Positions 50,376 to 58,379 of a stretch of DNA of 64,000 nt are shown here, in pieces. Each line of letters opens with the position of its first letter. Within the stretch, counting starts at the first letter, position 1. Under the pieces are notes generated by a model. That model did no database searches. It saw only the letters and a program-made list of their open reading frames with translations, and was not told where the DNA came from. This DNA is from Nocardioides carbamazepini (lineage in GTDB: Bacteria > Actinomycetota > Actinomycetes > Propionibacteriales > Nocardioidaceae): positions 186,001 through 250,000 of the forward strand of contig NZ_JAHTLF010000015.1 in NCBI RefSeq assembly GCF_024614185.1, read 5' to 3'. Made by a program: the position numbers and the translations under genes.

Positions 50376-51746
50376 CTACTTGCTCGCGGGGCCGCGGATG
50401 ATGCGGCGTACCCGCTCCCACCGCTGCTTGACGGCGGCCTCCGCGCCGAACTCGGTCGGCCGGTAGTAGGCGGCGTCGAGGACGACGTCGGGGGCGTACT
50501 GCTGCTCGGCGATGCCGAACGGCGCGTCGTGGCTGTAGACGTAGCCCTTGCCGTGCCCCAGCGCCTTGGCTCCGGCGTAGTGGGCATCGCGCAGGTGCGG
50601 CGGCACCTGCCCGATCTTGCCGGCCCGGACGTCGCCGATCGCCTCGGAGATCGCGGTCGTGACGGCGTTCGACTTCGGGGCCACGGCGAGCGCGATGGTG
50701 GCATGAGCCAGGGTGAGCTGGGCCTCGGGCATGCCGATCAGCTGTACGGTCTGCGCCGCGGCGACCGCGGTGGTGAGCGCGGTCGGGTCGGCCAGGCCGA
50801 TGTCCTCGCTGGCCAGGATCATCAGCCGTCGAGTGATGAAGCGGGGGTCCTCGCCGGCCTCGATCATCCGGGCCAGGTAGTGCAGCGCGGCGTCCGCGTC
50901 GGAGCCCCGGACCGACTTGATGAAGGCACTGACGACGTCATAGTGCTGGTCGCCGTCGCGGTCGTAGCGGACCGCCGCCTGGTCGGCCGCCGTCTCGGCC
51001 GTCCCGACGTCGATGGTGGTGCTGCCCTGGGCCCGGGCCGCACCGGCGGCCGCCTCCAGGTAGGTCAGCGAACGGCGCGCGTCGCCGCCGGCGAGGCGCA
51101 CGATGTGCTCGCGCGCCTCCTCGGCGAGCTCCAGCTCACCGTCGAGGCCGCGCTCGTCGGTGACCGCGAGATCCAGCACGGCCGCGATGTCCTCGTCGGT
51201 CAGCGACTGCAGCCGCAGCAGCAGGCTGCGCGAGAGCAGCGGCGAGATCACGCTGAAGGACGGGTTCTCCGTGGTCGCGGCGACCAGCGTCACCCAACGG
51301 TTCTCGACTCCGGGCAGGAGCGCATCCTGCTGCGCCTTGCTGAACCGGTGCACCTCGTCGACGAAGAGGACCGTCTCCTCGCCGGTCGCGACCAGCTGGC
51401 GACGCGCGCTGTCGATCGCCGCGCGGACCTCCTTGACCCCGGCCGAGACCGCCGAGACCTCCACGAACCGGCGGCCGGTCTGCTGGCTGATGATCGAGGC
51501 GATCGTCGTCTTGCCGGTGCCCGGCGGCCCCCAGAGCAAGAGCGAGAGCGACTGGTCGCCCTCGACCAGCTGCCGCAGCGGCGAGCCGGGTGCCCGCAGC
51601 TGCTCCTGCCCGACCAGCTCCTCCAGCGTGCGCGGACGCATCCGCACCGCCAGCGGCGCCGAGGCATGGGTGGCGTCGGCGAGGGAGCCGCCCGACGCCG
51701 CACCTCGCGACCCGGGGGTGTCGAACAGCTGGGGCTCGTCATCCAC
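50376..51746 (-). CDS. rarA: RarA/MgsA-type AAA ATPase, replication maintenance
   Basis: 456 residues. Walker [14 protein letters not shown], Walker [13 protein letters not shown], sensor 1 AATTENPSF and the C-terminal MgsA tetramerisation domain ([38 protein letters not shown]) are visible. RarA works at stalled replication forks with SSB. The GTG at 51746 is preferred to the TTG at 51755 because TAGGGT ends eight bases before it, consistent with a leaderless mRNA. The RiPP cassette begins directly upstream. Confidence 0.93.
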   Translation of the reverse strand: MDDEPQLFDTPGSRGAASGGSLADATHASAPLAVRMRPRTLEELVGQEQLRAPGSPLRQLVEGDQSLSLLLWGPPGTGKTTIASIISQQTGRRFVEVSAVSAGVKEVRAAIDSARRQLVATGEETVLFVDEVHRFSKAQQDALLPGVENRWVTLVAATTENPSFSVISPLLSRSLLLRLQSLTDEDIAAVLDLAVTDERGLDGELELAEEAREHIVRLAGGDARRSLTYLEAAAGAARAQGSTTIDVGTAETAADQAAVRYDRDGDQHYDVVSAFIKSVRGSDADAALHYLARMIEAGEDPRFITRRLMILASEDIGLADPTALTTAVAAAQTVQLIGMPEAQLTLAHATIALAVAPKSNAVTTAISEAIGDVRAGKIGQVPPHLRDAHYAGAKALGHGKGYVYSHDAPFGIAEQQYAPDVVLDAAYYRPTEFGAEAAVKQRWERVRRIIRGPASK

Positions 51747-51803
51747 GATGAGCAACCCTAGACGCTCATCTCACCCGTCCGCGCGCCCGCTCGGGCCATA
51801 TGG

Positions 51804-51885
51804 TCAGGCGCGCCCGATCGACTTGTTGTCGAGGTCGAACCAGGTGTCGGCGTACCCGGGCTGCTCGACCAGGTCGGTGCTGGGG
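51804..51885 (-). pseudogene. stranded 3' end of oppF (left repeat copy)
   Basis: In the minus frame it encodes STDLVEQPGYADTWFDLDNKSIGRA and a TGA stop, the same C-terminus as the intact oppF at 59633 (which ends in TAA). No related coding sequence continues upstream of it. The 75-bp identity ends at 51811 on the left and 51885 on the right, with a one-base indel and short further similarity beyond the right end. Confidence 0.85.
51811..51885 (-). repeat. 75-bp direct repeat, left copy
   Basis: Identical base for base to 59640-59714 and in the same orientation. Outside the block, similarity falls off within about ten bases on each side. Confidence 0.95.
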
Positions 51886-51898
51886 GTTGGCGCCGAGA

Positions 51899-51922
51899 CC
51901 CTCCGGTCGCTCGACAGGAGGG
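51899..51922 (-). terminator. hairpin ending the RiPP operon
   Basis: The stem is CCCTCC-x-GTCG / CGAC-x-GGAGGG with one mismatch. It can extend three more base pairs past a second mismatch. It lies 19 bases after the stop of the last biosynthetic gene and just inside the left direct repeat. Confidence 0.5.
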
Positions 51923-51940
51923 GCTCGTCATGTCTGGCTG

Positions 51941-54367
51941 TCAACCGCCAGCTGCCAGGGCCCCCGTCGGGTTCCCCAGGGCGAGGCCTGCTACGGCAAC
52001 GGCACGAGGGCCAGCGGCCGGTGCCATCGATCGGCTGAGGTGCCCGTCGAGCTTCCCGGTCGGGCAGGCAGCCAGGCCGATGCTGCCGATCGAGAGCCAC
52101 GCCACGCCGATGGCCGCGCCGACCTGGGTCAGCCCTTCCTGTAGCCCCGCCGCTCCATACTGCTCCTCGGCAGCGACCAGATCGAGGTAGAAGAGGACCA
52201 TTGCGGCAGCATGGTTGAGCCACTCCGCACTGTTGTCGCCGGCCTCGCCCCAACCAGATTCAGCTGGGAACGGACCGAGCCCTCGGCATGCGCCGTCCGT
52301 GACCACGATTCGCCCGAGGTTACCGGGCCACGATGGTGACACGAAGACAGGCGTGAACAGTTCTGTGCCAGCGAACAGCGTGCGATGGTTGACCGAGATC
52401 GCATCAGCAACCTGCTCGCAGACCTCCGCCGGAACTGGTTCTGAGGAGAACTCACGAACCGCAGCCCGTTGTTCCATGAGAGTCGCAATGGGCAGGCTGG
52501 GCGGGTGAGGTGAGGCATCGCACTTGACCTGCCAAGGCGTCGGCGCGGGCGTCGGAACGATGACCGCCCCGTCGGTGATTCTCGCGTCACGTGCCCCTAG
52601 GCGATCTCTGCGCGCCTCGGCGGCCTCGTTGTGCAATCGCAGACGCAGGTCCGCCTCAGCAACACCGCTGTCGATCACGTGCTCAACCCGTTCCCTCCGG
52701 CCCGGCGCCTGCTGCGCAGCCGGGCGCGGCCGGATATCCATCGAAGGATCGGCAAGCTCAGGCTTCGCCCAGGTCAGATGCACAACGCCAGCAATCACCT
52801 GGTGCTCGGAGTGAATACGGAGGGCTCGCCCCAACTGGGCATCGTCCCACGACGTGAGGGCATGTGCCTGCCATCCGTGCATGCCAGCGGCCAACCGGAC
52901 ACTCGTCATCGCAACGCCGGAGTCGAGATGACCGAGCACGTAGGAGAATTCCCCGTACTTCTGAGCCAACCTCGCACGGTCGAATACGAGGAAGAGCACG
53001 ACGCCACCCTCCCAACCAGTCCTCAGAGACTGGAGCCGCCTGCGGTCGCTGTCATCGAGCAAGTCGAGGGCGCCGAGACCGACGCCTGCGAACCCGTGAG
53101 CTCGCTTGTCATAGTGGAACAGGGACGGCACGCCGGCGACGTCTTCGCCGAGCAGCCCGTAGAGTTCTGGTGACCCGAAGTTGCCGCCGCTACCGGTCCA
53201 ACGAGCCGGTCCTCCCGGAACTTCGTCCGGCTCGATCTGCTTCAACCCAACAGCAAGCCTGCACACCTGGGCGACCGAGTCCAGATCTGGGTGCGCGGCC
53301 GCCGCCACGTCGACGACGTCGATGTCTCCCACCGTGACGCTGACCGCGGGATCCGGCGCCGTGTCGGCGGCGCGACGCAGCAAGCTGGACGCCGAATCGA
53401 CTGACTCGTTGGCGAGCGCACGCCCCTTCGTAAGGGATTCTCCGGTGGCCTGGTCTGGAACTCGGTGATCGACCTCGAGCAACTGCAGGAACGAGTAGGA
53501 CGCGTACGTCGACTCAACCTCCCGGCAGAATCGGCAAACAGGTCGTACGACGTGCCCTCGGGAATGAGTCCAGTTGTGCACAGCGAAACGGAGAAACCGG
53601 CCGCTGGCGAGCCACGGTTCGCCCACCACACGTTGCTGCACCAACTGGTCGGCCGTAGCCGCAGCGAGCAGGAGCACTGCGGCGTCCACCGGGCCATGGG
53701 CCGGTGGTCCCTCCACCTCGCCCGTCAGACAGGTAGCGAGACAGTCGAGACAGCCGGAGTGGCGATCGATCCACGGTCCGGCCGTGTATCCCGTCTTGCC
53801 CGTGACGACCGGCAGCACCGCCTCGATAGTGGGCTGGGCCAACCATTCCTCGATTCGATGGACAAGGTCCGCACCGCCCTCGCTGTGCACCACCACCCAT
53901 CGCGAACGGCCTGTGACGGCGTCTCCTGGCCGTGCGGGCTGACACCGTGATGGACAGCGTGCGAGTTCCTCGGCAAACCCCTTGGATGTTGCCGACGAGC
54001 ACACGCCCCACTGGTCTTGGTTCGGGATCGTGACTGGCGCCCCTTCACGGGTCAGCAACCGCTCGAGGTGGGCCTGTTCGTCGTCAGACCAGGTCGGGTC
54101 GACGGCACCCGCGTGCTCGTCAAACAGCAGCCGCCGATCTACGCAAGCATCGACGAAGGCCGCGACCGTCTCAGGCGCCGCTCCCGACAACTCCTGTAGT
54201 CGCGCGGTCGTCAGTACGCCGTCCTCCGCCTCCAACAGCCTGCGTGCGAGACCGGGCAACTCCCCCCACAGCCGCACCGGTCTCCTCCCGCCAAGAGCGA
54301 CGATCCCCCCGGGAGCGGATGCAATCACCAGGCCCCGATTAAGGCGGTACCGCCCTTCGTCACTCAC
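51941..54367 (-). CDS. TOMM azoline dehydrogenase with N-terminal recognition/E1-like zinc region and two nitroreductase domains
   Basis: 808 residues. Residues 1-85 resemble a PqqD-like recognition fold (YRLNRGLVIASAPGGIVALGG). Residues 150-285 look like an E1-like partner remnant, with a probable zinc site C206/C209 (SGCLDC) and C278/C281 (VCRFC). A SagB/McbC-type nitroreductase domain (about 385-545) has the Lys-Tyr pair K470-Y471 known to be needed for azoline oxidation. A second nitroreductase-like domain begins at MEQRAAVREFSSEPVP (631) and ends near 800. The protein would oxidise azolines to thiazoles/oxazoles with FMN. The GTG start overlaps the previous stop by eight bases. The fusion is unusual. 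Confidence 0.82.
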   Translation of the reverse strand: MSDEGRYRLNRGLVIASAPGGIVALGGRRPVRLWGELPGLARRLLEAEDGVLTTARLQELSGAAPETVAAFVDACVDRRLLFDEHAGAVDPTWSDDEQAHLERLLTREGAPVTIPNQDQWGVCSSATSKGFAEELARCPSRCQPARPGDAVTGRSRWVVVHSEGGADLVHRIEEWLAQPTIEAVLPVVTGKTGYTAGPWIDRHSGCLDCLATCLTGEVEGPPAHGPVDAAVLLLAAATADQLVQQRVVGEPWLASGRFLRFAVHNWTHSRGHVVRPVCRFCREVESTYASYSFLQLLEVDHRVPDQATGESLTKGRALANESVDSASSLLRRAADTAPDPAVSVTVGDIDVVDVAAAAHPDLDSVAQVCRLAVGLKQIEPDEVPGGPARWTGSGGNFGSPELYGLLGEDVAGVPSLFHYDKRAHGFAGVGLGALDLLDDSDRRRLQSLRTGWEGGVVLFLVFDRARLAQKYGEFSYVLGHLDSGVAMTSVRLAAGMHGWQAHALTSWDDAQLGRALRIHSEHQVIAGVVHLTWAKPELADPSMDIRPRPAAQQAPGRRERVEHVIDSGVAEADLRLRLHNEAAEARRDRLGARDARITDGAVIVPTPAPTPWQVKCDASPHPPSLPIATLMEQRAAVREFSSEPVPAEVCEQVADAISVNHRTLFAGTELFTPVFVSPSWPGNLGRIVVTDGACRGLGPFPAESGWGEAGDNSAEWLNHAAAMVLFYLDLVAAEEQYGAAGLQEGLTQVGAAIGVAWLSIGSIGLAACPTGKLDGHLSRSMAPAAGPRAVAVAGLALGNPTGALAAGG

Positions 54368-55004
54368 TGCTTGCCCCGATCGTGGCCAGGAGACTGTCGG
54401 CCTGCCATCGCTGATGCTCCGCTACCCCGCACACCGAGCAAAATGCCGACGGAAGGAGCGCGACCGCCTGCAACTCCGGCTGGTCTCGCGGAATCAGCCA
54501 CACTCTTCGACCGGGGTAGTGCTGTTCAGCGGCAGCGCGCAACCAGAGCGCGACGAGCCGGATGACGTGTGCGTGCGTGATTGCGGGGATCACGTGATCT
54601 GGCCGATCAGCATCCGCCGCGTCCTCAACGCGAAGACCCTCATCCTGACCGGACCTCCACCAGCGAAAGCACCGATAGCATCCCGGCGCGCCAGGCTCGA
54701 GGAAGGGTCCCACCCGAAGAACCTCTGCCTCTGGCACCAGACATGACCAGCGCAGGCGGCGGGCACGGGTGGCCAGGTCAAGTCGGCCCATGGCGTCGTG
54801 CATCGAACTGGAGCCGACAACAAGCAGCAACGACGACGGACCGAGGTCGCCGAGGAGGTCCTGGTTGTGTCGCAGAGCGTTGCTCAAATCGGTGGCGTTG
54901 GCGAATCTCGTGCTCCGTGATTCCATCCGCTCACCGATCCGCTCGGCGACCCGAGCACCGACGTCTCCCACCACGAACAAGTGCAGGTCTTCATGCCAGG
55001 TCAC
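54360..55004 (-). CDS. short E1-like (ocin-ThiF-like) partner of the YcaO cyclodehydratase
   Basis: 214 residues. The N-terminus has a Rossmann-like strand-turn (LHLFVVGDVGARVAERIGERM). A tetracysteine zinc site is seen as C109/C112 (PGCYRCF) and C189/C192 (FCSVCG), the pattern of TOMM C proteins and ocin-ThiF-like partners. These bring the precursor to the YcaO enzyme. It lacks the N-terminal precursor-recognition winged helix that such partners usually carry; that fold appears at the start of the adjacent 808-residue protein. The GTG start has AAGGA upstream and lies nine bases after the YcaO gene. Confidence 0.75.
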   Translation of the reverse strand: MTWHEDLHLFVVGDVGARVAERIGERMESRSTRFANATDLSNALRHNQDLLGDLGPSSLLLVVGSSSMHDAMGRLDLATRARRLRWSCLVPEAEVLRVGPFLEPGAPGCYRCFRWWRSGQDEGLRVEDAADADRPDHVIPAITHAHVIRLVALWLRAAAEQHYPGRRVWLIPRDQPELQAVALLPSAFCSVCGVAEHQRWQADSLLATIGASSE

Positions 55005-55013
55005 GTGGTGTCC

Positions 55014-56318
55014 TTAAGCGAAGGGAAGCGGATAGGGGTTCAAGTCACCCTCGGGCCGAACCGGGTAGCCCCACACAGCCGGAGCCTCGTACAGCCGTCG
55101 ATGTCCACGGTACCGAGGGCCGACCCACGGAATCATCGGCTGTAGGTCGGGACAGAAGACGTGAGCAACGCGGAGACCCACGGCGTGGGTCATGGAATTG
55201 CTCAGCGATGTCGCGAAGATCTGCATCGATCGCGCTTCGAACTCGACCACAAGGTGCGCCAGCTGCTCAGCTGCGCCGTCGCCTGGAAGGTCAGATGGTT
55301 GCGACAGCGGACGGTCCGACAACGCGTCAGTGAGGAAGTCGAACGCGTGGCGTTGTGGCCACAACGCCATGAACTTGCTTGTGTCGGACAGTTCCTCACC
55401 GCAATCCTCGATGGTGGCCGGGGGTTCCTCCTTCGCCATCCTGATGAGTTCGTACATGTTCAGCAGTTCCCGGATGCACTTGGTCAAGGCATGGGACACC
55501 GTGGCCGCAGTCCCGCACCCGATCAATCGTGCGGCCTTCCGGGATGCGTCGTCGATGATGAGTCCAACGATGGTGGGAGCACCGAACTCGGACGTGCCGT
55601 CGAACAGGCGCAGCTTAATCCCGCCGTGCGCCAAGTCGTCCTGAATCTGGGTGGCCCACGCGGTGAGCGCCGTTGGGTGCAGCCTCCGGAGAGGAAGTCG
55701 CTGTTCCCAGAAGATCTCGATGACGTCGCGTTCGATGACCTCGAGGAGACCACTGAGCACAGCCAGGTCGTCGGACTGGTGGGCGGCCGTGCCGGTGGAG
55801 ATCTGCGCCCAGAAGCGCTCTCCACGCCACTCCTCGAGTCCGAGGAAGACACAGACGGCGGGCACCAGCATCTCTCGCCGTGAGGTCAACTCGGTTGCCC
55901 TGACCCAGCGCACCATAGATCTGACATCGGGCGCGCCTGGCGCGCCATCCGCTACTTCGCGTGCCGAATGCCGAGGCAGACGAGCGACGTCGACGGCGCG
56001 AGCCCCGAGATCGAGCGGCGCGGCCATCAGGAGATCCCCAGGATCCCACTGGAAGTTGGTGACCCGCTCCAGTGCCTCGACTTTGGCCAGGGTCACCGCA
56101 TCAGCAGCTCTCACAGAAGAATATCCAGCGGAGCCGTCCTTCAGTACGAAGCCGTCAGGTGAGGCAATAGCCGGTGGACTGGCGGCGTACGCCGCGTGCA
56201 GATCCTTCTGCACCGTCGGAAGGGCAATCGAGTCGGCGAAGGAGATCGGACCGTAAGGCGGACCCACCAGATCGTCCGCGATGGTCGGCACGGACATGGT
56301 GCGCGGGGGCTCAGGCAT
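55014..56318 (-). CDS. YcaO-domain cyclodehydratase
   Basis: 434 residues, an almost pure YcaO domain. ATP/Mg-binding glutamates lie in AKVEALERV (E81, E84) and in LLEVIERD (E193, E196), after the ISTGTAAH loop. ALTKCIRELLNMYE (about 277-290) follows. The C-terminus ends PYPLPFA, the PxPxP motif (428-432) that marks azoline-forming YcaO enzymes. It phosphorylates the backbone amide and closes Cys/Ser/Thr residues of the precursor into azolines. It lies directly downstream of the precursor gene. No clear ribosome site is seen; ATG at 56297 is an alternative start. Confidence 0.9.
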   Translation of the reverse strand: MPEPPRTMSVPTIADDLVGPPYGPISFADSIALPTVQKDLHAAYAASPPAIASPDGFVLKDGSAGYSSVRAADAVTLAKVEALERVTNFQWDPGDLLMAAPLDLGARAVDVARLPRHSAREVADGAPGAPDVRSMVRWVRATELTSRREMLVPAVCVFLGLEEWRGERFWAQISTGTAAHQSDDLAVLSGLLEVIERDVIEIFWEQRLPLRRLHPTALTAWATQIQDDLAHGGIKLRLFDGTSEFGAPTIVGLIIDDASRKAARLIGCGTAATVSHALTKCIRELLNMYELIRMAKEEPPATIEDCGEELSDTSKFMALWPQRHAFDFLTDALSDRPLSQPSDLPGDGAAEQLAHLVVEFEARSMQIFATSLSNSMTHAVGLRVAHVFCPDLQPMIPWVGPRYRGHRRLYEAPAVWGYPVRPEGDLNPYPLPFA

Positions 56319-56348
56319 GGTTGCTAGCGGTCGTTGTCAAGCACTGAT

Positions 56349-56386
56349 GGTGGTGGTGCCGCGAGATCGACGGGACCACCACCACC
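56349..56386 (-). promoter_or_regulatory. hairpin between the precursor and YcaO genes
   Basis: GGTGGTGGTGCC (56349-56360) and GGACCACCACC (56374-56384) pair as an 11-bp stem with one bulge, 22 bases after the precursor stop. There is no U tract. It may be a partial terminator or an mRNA-stabilising fold giving more precursor than enzyme. Confidence 0.55.
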
Positions 56387-56407
56387 GTTGCGAAATGATC
56401 GGTCCTA

Positions 56408-56572
56408 CTACTTGGGATTCCTGCAGCATCCGCCGCCATTGCAGGAACCCTGGCTACCGCCAGGGCCAGTCGGGCGATCCCGCGTTGCGTTCGCTTGCGG
56501 TGACTGCAGGTCCTCGATCACGAATGCCAGATCCTCAGTCACAAATGCCGGAGCCTGTTCCACGAGTTCCAT
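56408..56572 (-). CDS. putative azole-peptide precursor (RiPP)
   Basis: 54 residues from the ATG at 56572. An acidic leader with two near-copies of FVxEDL (FVTEDLAFVIEDL, residues 10-22) and a QANATRDRPTGPGG hinge precedes the core GSQGSCNGGGCCRNPK. The core has three Cys and two Ser among glycines, like microcin B17-type cores, so up to five azoles are possible; the CC pair could give a bisthiazole. The leader/core border is not certain. A longer form from TTG at 56650 lacks a ribosome site and would begin upstream of a likely -10 (TATGCT, 56608-56613). GAGAGG abuts the ATG, closer than usual. Confidence 0.72.
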   Translation of the reverse strand: MELVEQAPAFVTEDLAFVIEDLQSPQANATRDRPTGPGGSQGSCNGGGCCRNPK

Positions 56573-56607
56573 CCTCTCATTGACGATTTCTGCGTTTCGG
56601 TTCGCCG

Positions 56608-56613
56608 AGCATA
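56608..56613 (-). promoter_or_regulatory. possible -10 box of a precursor promoter
   Basis: TATGCT on the minus strand would start transcription about 28 bases before the precursor ATG. The -35 is poor. The 150-bp gap upstream of the precursor is the longest inside the cassette and also holds a small TCCCG/CGGGA hairpin (56643-56657). Confidence 0.3.
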
Positions 56614-56724
56614 CAGCGTGGACCGCCTCGGCGCCAGGAAACTCCCGCAAGAACGGGAAGCGTCAAAACCGTGACATGGAGGGTGGGGGAATTCCTCAAG
56701 TCGACCCTGCCGCGCAGCTCTGGC

Positions 56725-57522
56725 TCACGATGATGCGCTTGTGTAGGAGCGGATCGCTCGCCGCCACAGGAGCCGTGAGGCCACCACCGTCGCGATGACG
56801 AGGGCGAAGGCGAAGGCGATCGTCTCTCCGTCGGCCCGTGCCGTGATCGCCTGAGACGGCACCGTGACCGCGAATCCCACCGGCAGGACGACGGTGAGTC
56901 CCCACTTGAGCCAACGTGGATAGATCGCAAGCGGCCACTTTCCGGCCTCGCTGAAGGACATGGCGAAGACATCGATGAAATTCGTGACGTTCACGAACCA
57001 AAAACAAGTCGTGCACAGCAGCATCACGAAGGACGACAGGATCACCGCGCTGAAGACCAGCGTCAGTATGAACCAACCGACCGCGGAAGCCGAGGTGCCA
57101 ACGGTAGTCACACCGACGACAACAACCAGCAAGCCGCTCGCCAGAGTGCTCAGGCCCGCTGGGTTGAATCGCTGGATGATCGTCAGCAGTTGAGCATCGA
57201 TCGGCTTGATGAGAACGAAGTCGAAGCTGCCCTCACGCACCGCGTCGACAAGGTCGTACAGCGATGGGAGAACCAAGAGCTCCAACCATCCCTCCAACGT
57301 CGCGTGCACCCCGAGCAGCACGACCATCTGCCCTGCGGTCCAGCCATTGAGCACGCTGGTGTGGTTGAAGATGATGGCGATGGTGACGATCTGCACGACG
57401 AGCCTGAGCGCGATCTGTACACCGGACAGCACCAGATCAGCCCGGTAGGCGAGCAGGTTAGCGATACCAATCCCCAGCACTGCCCTGATCAACCCGGCGC
57501 CGTGCCGCATGGAGGTAATCAT
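56725..57522 (-). CDS. ABC-2 type exporter permease, second subunit
   Basis: 265 residues with six hydrophobic segments, of the family paired with COG4586/4587 exporters (COG3694-like: NLLAYRADLVLSGVQIALRLVVQIVTIAIIF, YDLVDAVREGSFDFVLIKPIDAQL). The ATG at 57522 overlaps the upstream permease stop (ATGA); the longer open frame lies inside that gene and is rejected. It probably exports the modified peptide. Confidence 0.82.
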   Translation of the reverse strand: MITSMRHGAGLIRAVLGIGIANLLAYRADLVLSGVQIALRLVVQIVTIAIIFNHTSVLNGWTAGQMVVLLGVHATLEGWLELLVLPSLYDLVDAVREGSFDFVLIKPIDAQLLTIIQRFNPAGLSTLASGLLVVVVGVTTVGTSASAVGWFILTLVFSAVILSSFVMLLCTTCFWFVNVTNFIDVFAMSFSEAGKWPLAIYPRWLKWGLTVVLPVGFAVTVPSQAITARADGETIAFAFALVIATVVASRLLWRRAIRSYTSASS

Positions 57523-58379
57523 CCGCCCACAGCCGAGTGACGTCGTGCGGCGTGTTTCCATACCAAGGGAAGCAACAGAACGATGACGCAGGTCCACACC
57601 ACCTGCCAACCGAGGCCCATCCACACCTGAGCGCCGGTTCGCGTGCCCATCGCGACCTCCACGGGAAACGCGACCATCCAGGGGAAGGGTGTTGCCGCGG
57701 CGCCGGATTGCGCCCATTGCGGCAGCACCGACAACGGCATCAGACTGCCAGAGAGCAAGAGCATCATCGAGTAGTACGCGGCGTTGAGCGCCGATGTCCG
57801 CACGAACCAGAAAGCGAGGCAACCCACCATCCACTCCAGGACGAACCGCATCAACGACGCCAGCAGCACGGCCGGCAGGAACGCCACGAGACCGCTCATG
57901 GAGAGCGCCGAGGTATCGGCACCGAAGACGACCGTCAGCAGCAGCAAAGACGGAACCATCACCACCGCGCCCACTATCCGGTAGGCCACCACGGTGCATA
58001 TGTCATGGTGGATCGGATGAACCGGACGGAGTAGGACCTGGGAGAAGTAGCCGTGCTGAACTCGGGCCCCGAACTCGATGACAACGAAGTTGAGCGTCAG
58101 GAAGGTAACCAGCGTTTCGACAACGAAGTAGGTGACGAAGAGTCCCTGCGAGTAGCCACCGATCTGCCCGTCGCCCGTTGTGGTCTGCCATGCCGGGATC
58201 AACACCAACGGCTGTATCAGGGAGCCGGCCAGCCAACCGACCACTTGGGCGCGATAGGCCAGGTAGATCCCAAGCGACATCTCGAGTTGCGCCCGATAGT
58301 ACGTCGGCAGACCACGCCAACGACCATACTTCCGATCCGAGACCGACCTACGATCGTCGGCCAGCCAGGGCGTCATCAA
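57519..58379 (-). CDS. ABC-2 type exporter permease, first subunit
   Basis: 286 residues with about six membrane segments (COG4587-like). The amphipathic coupling segment PTYYRAQLEMSLGIYLAYRAQVV is followed by QHGYFSQVLLRPVHPIHHDI. It overlaps the ATPase by four bases (ATGA) and its stop overlaps the next permease. With the ATPase it forms the typical three-gene exporter of peptide or antibiotic clusters. Confidence 0.83.
   Translation of the reverse strand: MMTPWLADDRRSVSDRKYGRWRGLPTYYRAQLEMSLGIYLAYRAQVVGWLAGSLIQPLVLIPAWQTTTGDGQIGGYSQGLFVTYFVVETLVTFLTLNFVVIEFGARVQHGYFSQVLLRPVHPIHHDICTVVAYRIVGAVVMVPSLLLLTVVFGADTSALSMSGLVAFLPAVLLASLMRFVLEWMVGCLAFWFVRTSALNAAYYSMMLLLSGSLMPLSVLPQWAQSGAAATPFPWMVAFPVEVAMGTRTGAQVWMGLGWQVVWTCVIVLLLPLVWKHAARRHSAVGG

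Noticed and set aside
51930..52190. 86-codon plus-strand frame with AGGAGGGG before its ATG
   Set aside because: The ribosome-site match is the stem of the operon-end hairpin. The frame is antisense to the dehydrogenase and shows no family features.
51804..52253. 149-codon minus-strand frame ending in the oppF C-terminus
   Set aside because: Only the last part matches oppF; the upstream part is an out-of-frame reading of the dehydrogenase gene. Treated as a stranded gene end.
56408..56650. 80-residue precursor form from a TTG start
   Set aside because: No ribosome site before the TTG, and the best -10 lies downstream of it. The 54-residue form from ATG is preferred.
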